Source: Globomyces pollinis-pini (Eukaryota; Chytridiomycota; Chytridiomycetes; Rhizophydiales; Globomycetaceae). Taken from it: a DNA stretch of 64,000 nt. A program made the translations under genes and the position numbers. Location of the stretch: NCBI GenBank assembly GCA_025399215.1, contig MU621136.1:21245-85244 (forward strand), in the 5' to 3' direction. Position 1 is the stretch's first letter. Each line of letters begins with the position of its first letter. Shown piece by piece: positions 1 through 10,081 of this stretch. The notes under the pieces are model-generated. The model had not been told where the DNA came from and did no database searches. It saw only the letters and a program-made list of their open reading frames with translations.

Positions 1-1445
1 GGATCCTTGAACAGATTCTTAAACACAACCCTGCCCAATTTTTCATTGTATTCGATCGTTTTTAATATAGCATTTAGAAAGGCTATAAAATATTGTCTTG
101 GGGAACGACTATATGGATGGATAGGATCTGTATTTGGCTATATTGCTCATGATAAACATCCGCTTGTTCAATTGTATCAATTAAAACTTCTTAACCGTCA
201 GTTTTTATTTGTTCCTAGTAACTGGGGGACTCTATGTCTTTCTACTGGATGTTGCCCCTGAAATACCCAATCCATATGTTCCAAAGTACCATTGGTATGT
301 TAAGTAGTATCAAACTCCCTTTATTTAATCTCTGATCAACCTTTGAGATAAATCTAATGGAAATTTCAGGTGGATTATTCTCTTTGTGATTGTAACAACC
401 TATGGATCGTTTTTTATCGCATCAAAGAGTAACCCAGGAATGATTACACATACCAATATCAAGCATTATTCAAGTTTATACGATTATGATCATATTTTGT
501 TTGAAAAAAGGTTTTGTAAAACTTGTTTGTTGGACAAGTAATACCTTTTCTTTTGATTGTTAGACCTGCGCGATCCAAACATTGCAGTGTGTGTAAAACA
601 TGTATAGCGAAAATGGAGTAACAGTTTATTCACTTAATGCTTTAGTCACCATTGCGTTTGGAGTAAATCTGATATTCTAAATTTGAAATAGTCAATAATT
701 GTGTTGGATACAATAATCACCGATGGTTTCTTCTTTTCTTGTGGTTTACTGGTTTATACTGTACTTATGGATCATATGCTTCCTGGCAAATCCTACGTCA
801 TATTTATGTCAAGTTAGATTTGGCAAATAGTTTAAGGTAAATTTTACACTCTAATGAAAGATATAAGGATGAAAAAACGGGTGCTCTAGTCCCAGCTTCA
901 ACATTTATGTCATTTGGTGTATGAACACTGATTTAACAAATAGTATTTAATGAGACTGAAACCATTTGCTGGTGCTCTAGCACTTTTTGCAGGATTAGCA
1001 TCATTGATTGTTTGGCTGTTCTTCTTTTATCAACTATACTTGATCAAAAATGGCACCACAAGTAATGTAAATGTATATTTACCTTTAGCGAATGAAACTT
1101 TCAAATGGGAAGACTTGGATGCGGCGATTAAAGCGAAGCAAATAACTGAAATATCTAGTCTTGTGTTGAAGCATAACCAGAATTACAAGATTGGAAATAA
1201 CATTGAATCTACAGAAATTGTTGAAGGTAATTTATTATAATACGCGATTAAATTCTACAGAAGCCAAAACCAAGCAACGAAAAGGGAAAAAGAAAGTTAA
1301 TAGATTGGAAGAAGAAGAAGAAATCATGGTACCACTGGACAACATTCAACAGTTAAAAAACATCTACAACAATTCATTCTTCAACAATTTGTATGAAATT
1401 GCCTTCCCAATCAATATTCAATCCTTAAAAACCAATAAAGAATAA
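1..1445 (+). CDS. DHHC palmitoyltransferase (Swf1/ZDHHC4-like), 5' partial
   Basis: An integral-membrane protein S-acyltransferase that transfers palmitate to cysteines of membrane proteins. The reading frame is open to the left edge, so the N-terminus is missing. Splicing eight short introns gives two N-terminal membrane segments, then a Cys-rich domain reading [21 protein letters not shown], followed by VWINNCVGYNNHRWF, then two further membrane segments. The catalytic DHHC is itself split by a 28-nt intron (618-645). Another intron, at about 197-218, would be only 22 nt. The tail after the last membrane segment is charged (KQRKGKKK and a Glu run). The ARSKHC and NNCVG signatures resemble the Swf1/ZDHHC4 branch. 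Family is secure; the subfamily is inferred. The stop is at 1443-1445, about 60 bp before the next gene on the same strand. Confidence 0.88.
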
Positions 1446-1506
1446 AATTAATTTTCATCATTTTTGTTTTTGTGGTTTGAATTCCAAAAGAAATTTTTTC
1501 TTGACT

Positions 1507-4500
1507 ATGGCGACACAACCAACACAATTGGAGGTTTTGGAAGCATTAAACACTCTTTATATAGAGAAATCAACTAATGGAAATCAGAGGAGAGAAGCAT
1601 CGAAATGGCTGGCAAAATATCAGAAGATGGTACATCATTGTTCAACTAACGATCTCAAGAGTATTGCTTGGCAAATATCGGATAATATTCTAAGAATGGA
1701 TGCTCCCATTGAAATGAAGGTTTTCTCTGGTAATTTAATTTCTTACTGCTAATCATTTCAAGCTCAAACTTTCAGACAAAAAATCGAATTTGATCTATTA
1801 TCAGATTTACCAGGTTCAAACGATAAAGTTCAATTGTAAACTAAATGATTTTAATATTTTTAGACGAGACAATTTGGTAGATTTATGTAATAATTACAGA
1901 AGTGTTAGAAGTATCAACACCCAGCTTTGTATTGCATTAGCTGATTTGGCTATTCAGATGCCTGAATGGAGCAATCCAGTTGATTATATGATTGAAACTT
2001 TTGGAAAAAGTGCGGAAACTTTATCAGTTTTATTGGAATTTCTGTATGTCCTCCCAGAGGAATTAGCGTATAATACCAAAATCAATTTGGAGGTTGGCAG
2101 TTTTATCTAAATTTTAGCCAGCAGAATTCAAGGAGAAAACTCAATCTTTGATAGAGATGAATGCTACAAAAGTGTTAAGTTTACTTTTCTCGTTCCTTCA
2201 AATGCCAGGTATTTGAGATTCAATGCTCAATCAGTATTAGATCAAACAGATAATGGTGTGACATTATCTACTTTATCATCTTGGATTAGGACAGGAAATT
2301 TAAGTTTTGAAACAATTGAACAGTTTTCGTTGATTAATCTTGCTTTTGAATCCTTAAAAGTACCACAGACTTTTGATACCTGTGCTGAAATGGTTTCGGA
2401 GCTTATTTGGACATCCACTAAGAACGGCAAAAATGAAAAGATGATTCAAGCAATATATCCCCATCTAATTGGCCTTGGTTCATTTCTTAAAGAAAACGTT
2501 GAAGATCCGGATATTGTTCGAGGCATTTGCCGTATATTCGTCGACGCTGCTGAAGCGTAATAATTTAGTTATTGGTAATGATTAGATATTCAGAGTTGAT
2601 TGTGAACCATTTGGAAGCTTTCCAAGGGATACTAGAAGGATTATTGTTATGTTCTTCCAATGAGGATATTGAAATAGTAAAAATCACAAGAAATTCATGG
2701 TATGTGGTCATAAAAATTTATTTGCAGGTACCTTTTAGCAGAAGAGTTGTCTGGACCAGAAAAATTGGAAATCAGGAACCAATTCTTACCAGTATATCGT
2801 GCATTAGTAGATATTACGATTAAGCATATGCGATACCCAAATGATTTCGATGGGTTCTCATCACAAGAAAAGGATGATTTCAGAGACTTTAGACATGATA
2901 TGGGAGATGTATTAAAAGATTGTATTAGAATACTTGGTGAGGATGCTACACTGCCAGTACCCTATAATCTGCTTGCCAATGCTTTTGAATCAGCTAGGTC
3001 TGGTAATGGTACAATTGTTTGGCAGGATATTGAAGCACCGTTGTTTTCATTAAGGACAATGTCTAGTTCAGTGTCTTTGACAGAATCAACATATATTCCA
3101 AGAATAATGGAAATGCTACCCAATTTACCTCCACATCCTCGAATCAAATATGCGGCCATACTTGTAATTGGTAGATACTCTCTCTGGAGTAATAATAATC
3201 CAAGTATGCTTTCTTTCCAGCTTGACTTTGTTTCCAATGGATTTCAAGCAGGCGAGAATGACACCAATATGGCAGCTGCTCGTACATTTAAAGATTTGTG
3301 CAAAAATTGCAATAAGGTACGATATAATATTTCCTAACCTTTTTAATAGCACCTTGTGAATTATTTGGCTCAACTGCACCCCTTTTATACTCAAACCATG
3401 CTTACCGTACAACCTGCTGACCAAAGAGATATGTCTGAAGCTGTATCTCACTTGCTTGCAGCTGTACCCAGGGAAAATTTGGGTGAAGCATTGAGTCTAT
3501 TTGTTTCACCAACTGTGACGACAATTCATAATTGTCTAAATACCGCACCAGATAGACCGACCATGGTGAAACTTAAGGGTTGAAGATTCTTTTTTACTTA
3601 CTCTTACTAGCATCTATTGAAGAACTTGCCACGCTTGTTCAATTTATTGATAGTGTTGTCCCACCAGAAGAGCCACACCCACTTGTTCAATATATGGAGG
3701 TATATTAAGCAAATTTTAAAGTACAGCAAATTTGGCCAGTAATAGAGCAACTCTTTACATCATACGGACATGAGGCTAGGATAGCAGAATCCATTTGTCG
3801 ACTGTTCCGATACTTTCTTGAAACCACTAAACTACATTCTCAATCAATTCTATCATCATTAGTCACACTGATGATGGGTTCATTTCAACAGACCAAATTA
3901 TCATGTTATATTTGGATGTGTACTAAATGTATAAAAATATTTGGGACAGAAGAACAGTATCAGAACAGCTTGGGACAATTAGTAGAACAGCTTACTTCCA
4001 TTGTGATGCAAATGAACCAGGAAGCTGTTGCTACATCTGAAGAGCCAGATTTAGGTATTTTAATCCGTTTTAATTTGTATTAGTTATTGAAGAACACCAT
4101 TATCTCTTGGCTACTTTCATTGATGTCGCACCAGAGTTGTTCTTAACATCATCACTGTTGCAAATGACATTTGAATGCTCATTAAGTTGTCTTTCAAAAC
4201 CAACTGTAGTATCGGCTTCAGCAATTTTACAGTATATGATCACCCTTTTTGAATTGGGCAAAAGACCCAACACTGTTGCTCCAACGATTCTGGCTGGGGT
4301 TATACAGAATCATGGACAGCAATTGTTACAATTAGTGTTTCATGGATTGATACATACTTTCCTTAGAGATCGAGGAATTGTTTCTGATGTACTCTATTTC
4401 ATTCAATTAATCAAGTTATAGATATCCGAATTAATTACCCTTATGTCCAATATTGTGGGAGATGGTATAGTATTACAAATGATTCAGAGTATTGTACAAG

Positions 4501-4685
4501 ATTATACTGTACACCAAATGTCGAATGAATTGAAAGTTGCATTTATGGGCAAAGTGACAAAGTAAGTGTTTTGTAATTAATGAGTTAGTGCATTGACTAC
4601 TGGACAAACTGTGAGATTAACTTCAGTCTTGACTGATTTTGCAGCAGCATTTGCAAGACGTAATTTGATTAATAGTCGTAAATAA
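1507..4685 (+). CDS. MTR10: Transportin-3/Mtr10-type importin-beta karyopherin
   Basis: A HEAT-repeat nuclear import receptor. In this family the cargoes are SR-type RNA-binding proteins (Npl3 in yeast), released by Ran-GTP in the nucleus. The start MATQPTQLEVLEAL is followed by an importin-beta N-terminal region containing ASKWLAKYQ. The middle contains the family-typical stretch around FRDFRHDMGDVLKDC and WQDIEAPLFSLRTM. Helical repeats run to the end, which reads AFARRNLINSRK before TAA at 4683-4685. About nine introns of roughly 25-60 nt interrupt it. ATG 1507 is preferred over upstream in-frame non-ATG codons. The next gene (E2 enzyme) is convergent, about 110 bp away. Paralogous importin-13 is the main alternative, but the WQDIEAPLFSLR block favours TNPO3/Mtr10. 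Confidence 0.9.
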
Positions 4686-4795
4686 AGAGAAAGAAATCCA
4701 TCCAACAGATATTTATATCCTAATTGCTCTAACTTCTCATGACGTCAACTATTGAAATACCCAAAGTATTAAAGTGATAATCAATACATTTAGTT

Positions 4796-5369
4796 TTATT
4801 TTGCATAACGGGTAACATACTCCTGTGCCTTGACTTGAAAAGCACTTTGGTTGGTTTTATACAATTCTGCAATATCAGTATCCAAGGGATCATCCGGGTT
4901 TGGTTCAACCAAGAGAGAAATGATTGCATTTAATACACTTCTGATCTTTGTTGCTGGTTTCCAATTCTAAATTCTAAATTTAAAAAGCGATACCTCTGAT
5001 TTCAAGACAGCTAAACAAAGATTTCCTTCTTCATCCACATTAGGATGAAATATTTTGGTAGCAAATTTCACTGTAGGAGGTTTAAAAGGAAATTCATTTG
5101 GATATGTTAGAGTCAATTTAAATGTTCCTCCTCGATATGCACTCTCAACCTATAGTATTGATTAATAATCAATTAATTCCATTTACCTAATGATATTAGA
5201 TATAAACTGAAGAATAAATACTGGAGCTTTAAGAGTTGCAGTCCAGCAACTAAGTTCATCTGCTTGTAATTGCAATGATTCAATTGGAGTACTGTTCAAG
5301 TCCATTAGTTCCTATACTAAATCAGGTACTGAATTGTGTTACTTTTGCGATACGTTTTGTGGATGTCAT
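4796..5369 (-). CDS. Ubiquitin-conjugating enzyme E2, UBE2L3 (UbcH7)-like
   Basis: An E2 enzyme that carries ubiquitin (or a relative) as a thioester for transfer by an E3 ligase. A tiny first exon encodes MTSTKRIAK. It is spliced over about 30 nt to ELMDLNSTPIESLQL, and two more short introns follow. The UBC fold is clear: YPFKPP-type motif (NEFPFKPPTVKF), HPNVDEEGNLC with the catalytic cysteine, then ENWKPATK, a signature of the UBE2L3 group, and a C-terminus ending VTRYAK. The length is close to a minimal 150-residue E2 without extensions. Lack of a clear Ser/Asp gate in the active-site loop would suit the HECT/RBR-restricted UbcH7 class, but this is inference. Start ATG at 5369. Confidence 0.88.
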
Positions 5370-5756
5370 TGTAAAATTGGGAAAAGTGTTTTGTATTCTA
5401 ATTCCAACTTGAGCGAAACAATGAGTCATATTACTTACTGTACCAATCAACAAGTAGCCATTCAAGTATCCCTTTCTCAAAATACTGTCTTTCTGTGTTG
5501 ATCTATTGTACAGTGAACCAATGTTTTCATTTCTGAATGGTGTGTGTTTGTACACGTCTTTAAAAAACTATCGGCAACAGAACAACCGTGACTTGACAGC
5601 ATCCTCATATACACAAGAACAAAGCGAATCGTGACTAATCCTTTAGAGATTTTAGATCTTCCTTCATCCGTTCCAGACACTGTTTCAAATGGACGATTTT
5701 GTCCGTTTCATCACAAAACTTTTCTTCAAATCTTGGCCTAGAAACAATTCTTTGAA
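5370..5756. promoter_or_regulatory. Divergent intergenic region between the E2 gene and the MFS gene
   Basis: 387 bp separate two divergently transcribed genes, so both promoters should lie here. No TATA box stands out. A minus-strand open frame (about 5635-5760) gives a short charged, coiled-coil-like peptide ending at TAG, but it has no usable start codon and runs into the MFS coding region. No gene is called here. Confidence 0.4.
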
Positions 5757-7052
5757 ATGTCGGTTTTGATTCTATTGAAAGCGTTGTTCTTCACTTCCAC
5801 AGCTGCTTTGGCATGTACTTCATTATACGCTCCTTTGTTTTATTACGATTATTTTGGATTATCAAAAGAACAGGTTGGATTAATCACTAGTTTAGGACCG
5901 TTGATTTCATTGTTTTCTGCACCTTTAACCTTATATATTGGAGAAACTTCAAAAATATTCAATTTAAAAAGGATCTACAATATTATTATTGTTATTGGTA
6001 CACTAGCATGGCTATCACACACTTTAATTCAGCCAACTGATCCTAATGCATTGCTGTATATCGTTGTCATTACAATTGTATCGGCATTGACCGTTTCTAC
6101 GTATAGAGTTGCATTAGATTCTATGACTTTGATGTTACTGGATGGTAAAAAGGACGGCGACTATGGTCAATGCAAATTATACGGGTCTATATCTTGGGGA
6201 CTTAGTAGTTTGATTGTAGGATATTTATTGGATGTTACTGGTAATCCTTGGATAATCATCTATGTTTTTGTATTCTTCATGATACCATTTTACTTGCTTT
6301 CCTTATTGATTAAATGGAACGACCAAACGGATGTCTCTCAGGCGGATAGGGATGTTGAAACTTCTGATGACTTGCCTGATGCTTCATCATCAGGTGAAAT
6401 CCAACCTGTTGATGAATCTTCTAGCTTGTTACCAAACAGTACTACAAGCAAAACACTATTCCAATCTCTATTTACACTGAAGGTTCTACTCTTCCTTTTC
6501 TCTGCTTCATTGGTCGGAATGCAAAACTCTGCAATCAATGCTTACTTATTCATTTATTTCTCAACTGTGTGGAAAACATCTTCAACGCTTCTTGGATGGT
6601 CCACTCCATTTAGTATTTTTTTCGAGATTCCAACGTTTTACTATGCCAGACAAATCTCAAACCGACTTGGATATACAAAAATGTTGATCATATCACAATT
6701 ACTACAACTAACTCGTTTCTTACTTTATATGTATTTACCTGGTTTGATGGGAGATGCTTTGCATACAACCTTGGGTAGTATTATTCTATTAGCAATTCAA
6801 ATTACACATGGTGTAAGTTTTGGGCTAGTTTGGACTGCCTGTGTGGACTACGTGCTGTTCATTGCTCCTTTGAAATATCGTCAGACCTTTATTGGAATCT
6901 ATTCTACATTTTTTAGTAATGCAGGAGGTATGCTAGGTTCACTATTAGCTGGTTGGGTTTATGAAAATTATGGATATTTCTATCTATGGGGTTGTTGTTC
7001 TGCGATGATAGTAGTGTCGATTATGTCTTTTATTTGGTCGACTTTATTATAG
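5757..7052 (+). CDS. Major facilitator superfamily transporter (MFS_1-like)
   Basis: A 431-residue intronless membrane carrier with about 12 hydrophobic segments arranged as 6 + 6 around a hydrophilic, acidic Ser-rich loop (about residues 190-225). The N-terminal half contains LDSMTLMLLDG followed by GQCKLYGSISWGLSSLIVGYL, typical of the MFS_1-like/LacY-related family (PF12832-type) in which an Arg/Lys-x-x-Gly-Ser-x-x-W/G motif follows TM4. The C-terminal half ends in a GMLGSLLAGWVYENYGY-type TM11-12 segment. The substrate cannot be read from sequence; sugars, nucleosides or drugs are all possible in this family. It starts at ATG 5757. Absence of introns is unusual beside its intron-rich neighbours. 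Confidence 0.82.
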   Translation: MSVLILLKALFFTSTAALACTSLYAPLFYYDYFGLSKEQVGLITSLGPLISLFSAPLTLYIGETSKIFNLKRIYNIIIVIGTLAWLSHTLIQPTDPNALLYIVVITIVSALTVSTYRVALDSMTLMLLDGKKDGDYGQCKLYGSISWGLSSLIVGYLLDVTGNPWIIIYVFVFFMIPFYLLSLLIKWNDQTDVSQADRDVETSDDLPDASSSGEIQPVDESSSLLPNSTTSKTLFQSLFTLKVLLFLFSASLVGMQNSAINAYLFIYFSTVWKTSSTLLGWSTPFSIFFEIPTFYYARQISNRLGYTKMLIISQLLQLTRFLLYMYLPGLMGDALHTTLGSIILLAIQITHGVSFGLVWTACVDYVLFIAPLKYRQTFIGIYSTFFSNAGGMLGSLLAGWVYENYGYFYLWGCCSAMIVVSIMSFIWSTLL

Positions 7053-7318
7053 AGGATATTTAAATATATTGACTATTTACAAGAAGGACGCGTTTTTCTT
7101 TCGTTAAGCCGAAGTGTCCTAAACAACTATCAACTATAGTCACATGTGTTTACCTTCAGGATATTGCATTAGTAAATCTTCTGTGTGTAAACGAACATTT
7201 AACTAGAAATCCACGGTTTTTTTTTTGTGTTTTGGATTTAAACTGGAAACTGGATTTTGACAATCATTAGTCCTTGATATACCCGAGAAACAAATACAAT
7301 ATTCACCATTGACAAACA

Positions 7319-8008
7319 ATGAAGTCCCCAAATGGTTCTCAAGTGGTCAAATTCTGCTTTGAGACATTCAAAACCATTGATATCAAAAATTCACATTTGA
7401 TGATAAATACTAGAAACTTATCTGGAATATCCGGTACAAGTCAAAACCCAATATCTAGCTATACCCCAATTTTAAATAGTTATCACTGTTTTGCACATCG
7501 CAATAATGTCATGATTGGATATGTATTAGCTAGATTATATCATACGAAATCATTGATGTTCAATTCCAAAGCATATTTTCCAGTAGAATATTCAGGATTT
7601 GGAAACACATTGGTAGTCAATGAGATTGTAGTGTTACAATCTGAACAACGAACAGGAATTGGATCCCAATTATTAGATTATTGTTTAAATCAATTACCTA
7701 AAGTAAAAGAACAACCTTTCAATGTCGAATTCTCAGTGTTATCAACCAATTTATCAAGTGAAATCATGTTCAACAAGTTTGCATTGAGAAATAATGCTCA
7801 TCAGATATCTATTGGACATTGCTCCAAATCGGCTTGGGGAAATTATATTGATTGGACTATTGAATTTAATGCAATGAGTTTTTCTAATCAACTCAAAAAC
7901 AAGTTGTTGGTTAAAAATTCAATCTTTGATTATTTCAGTTATGACACTGGTTATCAAGGTTACCTCGATAGAAAAGATTTAATTCAAAGAACAAATGATA
8001 GAATCTAA
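7319..8008 (+). CDS. GNAT-family N-acetyltransferase
   Basis: A 229-residue single-exon protein. Around residues 95-125 it has a beta-strand (VVNEIVVLQSEQ) followed by RTGIGSQLLDYCL. This matches motif A of GNAT enzymes, where the R/Q-x-x-G-x-G/A loop binds the pyrophosphate of acetyl-CoA. The second half keeps a likely beta5-alpha4 pair (FSVLSTNLSSEIMFNKFALR). The N-terminal third is not recognised. The acceptor substrate is unknown; peptide N-termini, polyamines or small amines are all possible. It lies 266 bp after the MFS gene and about 100 bp before a secreted-protein gene. Confidence 0.72.
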   Translation: MKSPNGSQVVKFCFETFKTIDIKNSHLMINTRNLSGISGTSQNPISSYTPILNSYHCFAHRNNVMIGYVLARLYHTKSLMFNSKAYFPVEYSGFGNTLVVNEIVVLQSEQRTGIGSQLLDYCLNQLPKVKEQPFNVEFSVLSTNLSSEIMFNKFALRNNAHQISIGHCSKSAWGNYIDWTIEFNAMSFSNQLKNKLLVKNSIFDYFSYDTGYQGYLDRKDLIQRTNDRI

Positions 8009-8110
8009 AGAGAATAAAATAATATGTACTGGATCTCCGTTAACATGCTGTACGTGTTTATGTTTACTAAAATTAACAATATACAACAATACAATCTTGC
8101 CATTTTTAAA

Positions 8111-8860
8111 ATGAACTACATCTATCTATTCTTCATAACTGTCGTTAGTGGACAAGGGCAATGGGCAGAACGAGTTTATTGGAACGATAATTTATGCAAG
8201 GAAAAATACTCTCTTGCCATACGTGTTTTAATTCCCCAAGCACCATGTCAACAATCTACACCATTAAACCAAATCTGTGAACGTAAATCATTAGGTCAAG
8301 TCAAATCTGGTGAAGGAACAGGTTGTTCTCCTGTAGTAAAATCAGAACCAATTGTTCCATGGTTGCCATCTTCATCTATTGGAACACCTGCTGGATCTAA
8401 ATTCTTGACCATCACTCAATATACTTCTTCAACATGTGATTCAACAAGTTCCAGCATTGAAATGAATAGTTTTGTTGCTGATGGAAAATGTTATGCAGTA
8501 GAGACACAAGAATCCTTCTTTACTGCTCAATGTTCTGAAAATGAAGGACAATTATTGGTATGTAAAGATTCTACCTGTACAAATTGTGATAGTTTACTCA
8601 ATGCTGGAATCTTTACACAAAAATCAATCTCATTCAAATCAAATCAATGTATGAACAGTAATGGATTAGGAATTAAAATGACGTGTACAAATGTTGATTC
8701 CAAAATTGTACAGAGTGCAAAACTGACAGCTACTGTTGATTCCAATTCAAGTGGTGGATCTACAGGTAGCTTACCAACCAACCAAAAGAGTGGTGCATCA
8801 ACCACACACTATTTGATTGCTTTCTGTTTAGCCCCTTTTGTTCTGTTATTGTTCACGTAA
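8111..8860 (+). CDS. Secreted Cys-rich protein with GPI-type C-terminus, orphan
   Basis: Function not recognised. From ATG 8111 the product is about 249 residues. It has a hydrophobic signal peptide (MNYIYLFFITVVSG), a body with about 18 cysteines in spaced pairs, and a Ser/Gly linker (SNSSGGSTGSLP). It ends in a hydrophobic tail (HYLIAFCLAPFVLLLFT), the arrangement expected of a GPI-anchored surface protein. An in-frame upstream start (8024) would bury the signal peptide behind 29 residues, so 8111 is preferred. No introns. It lies just upstream of a secreted lipase on the same strand, so both may be cell-surface or digestive proteins. Confidence 0.65.
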   Translation: MNYIYLFFITVVSGQGQWAERVYWNDNLCKEKYSLAIRVLIPQAPCQQSTPLNQICERKSLGQVKSGEGTGCSPVVKSEPIVPWLPSSSIGTPAGSKFLTITQYTSSTCDSTSSSIEMNSFVADGKCYAVETQESFFTAQCSENEGQLLVCKDSTCTNCDSLLNAGIFTQKSISFKSNQCMNSNGLGIKMTCTNVDSKIVQSAKLTATVDSNSSGGSTGSLPTNQKSGASTTHYLIAFCLAPFVLLLFT

Positions 8861-8941
8861 CTATTAAATATACAATTTCATTGTTATCTGATCAAGTGAT
8901 CAATTTGCGATGCTTCCAAATTCTTTTCCAATTTAAGACAA

Positions 8942-10037
8942 ATGATTAAACTATTTCTATTGTTGAATTGGATCCAAGCTTTGCAATTACCCTTACGATT
9001 TGAAATGGATAAACAGCAATTAAATACAAAGGAAGTAACAGAATTGAAGACAAAACTCGATTTTAGCAGAAGTAATTTGAATATCAATCTGAATAGTTGT
9101 TATAGGTAAATGATTGGTATTTTAATAGAAAAAGGTTCATATTGTTATGAAGATCTACAGAATTGGAATTGTACGACATGTTCAGAAACATTGCAAGTAT
9201 CTGATATAAATATAGTTGGAGAAGTATCAAACTCTTTTGGGTATTCTGAATTTAAATATCTAAATGAATTAGTTATGTGGCATATTCAAAATATCTAAAT
9301 ACAATTGTAGTTGCATTTAGAGGAACTCGAAATTTAAACAATTGGATTCGAGATTTACGTTGGGCAAAACCAGATTGTCCTTTCCCAGATGCACCTGAAG
9401 ATGCAAAAATTCATTTAGGATTCTTGCAAACATGGGAGGAATTGAAACCTCAAGTGATTGAGAATCTGATGAATTTAACAATGAAATATCCAAAATCTCA
9501 TCTCTTGATCACTGGTCATTCTTTAGGAGGTGCTATATCCACTTTAGCCGCAGTGGATCTCTATTCAAGTTATGCAGATTTGGTAAATTTTGTTTATTTT
9601 AATGTTTCAATAGAATGTGCTAGATTGGACAGTATTTACGATTGGAGAACCAAGAGTGGGAAACCCAGAGTTTGCCCAATGGTTTTCATCTTTCCCATTT
9701 ATATCATTTAGAGTCATCAATCAAATCGATATCACTCCTCAGTAATTTTGAATAACTAACTTTTAGTTTACCTCCAAAATGGTCTGGATTTTTACATTCT
9801 GGTAGAGAAGTATGGATTGAAAATGATGAAGGTGATACATTCTATTGTGAAGATGTTGAAAATCTTGAAAGTAAACAATGTGCTAATAGTAATCATGTAT
9901 ACTCTATGGTAGCACATCTCCAAGTGTGGGATATCAGTATCGGTAGATATGCTTGTAATCATGGTGATGATCCTGATGATGGAGATTGGCATGAAGACGT
10001 ATCATACTTGATTAAAAATAACTCGATTGACTTATAA
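8942..10037 (+). CDS. Secreted class 3 lipase
   Basis: A triacylglycerol lipase of the Rhizomucor-type class 3 family. The first exon encodes a signal peptide (MIKLFLLLNWIQALQ). After splicing, the protein contains FGYVAYS, then TIVVAFRGT (oxyanion-hole region), and the nucleophile elbow ITGHSLGGAIS with catalytic Ser. The expected Asp is in GEPRVGNPEF...INQIDITP and a His lies near LHSGREVWI. A 32-nt intron at 9241-9272 splices exactly between FG and YVAYS, and two more short introns follow. The first intron, about 9072-9128, is less certain because two donors keep the frame. The acidic C-terminus has HGDDPDDGDWHED. Stop TAA at 10035-10037. Confidence 0.88.
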
Positions 10038-10081
10038 ATTTTGGAAATATATTTTTTTGCAATATTATCTATAATTATCAT

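Noticed and set aside
5635..5760. Minus-strand open frame giving a charged, coiled-coil-like peptide
   Set aside because: No start codon before it runs into antisense of the MFS gene, and no acceptor with a matching donor; probably chance.
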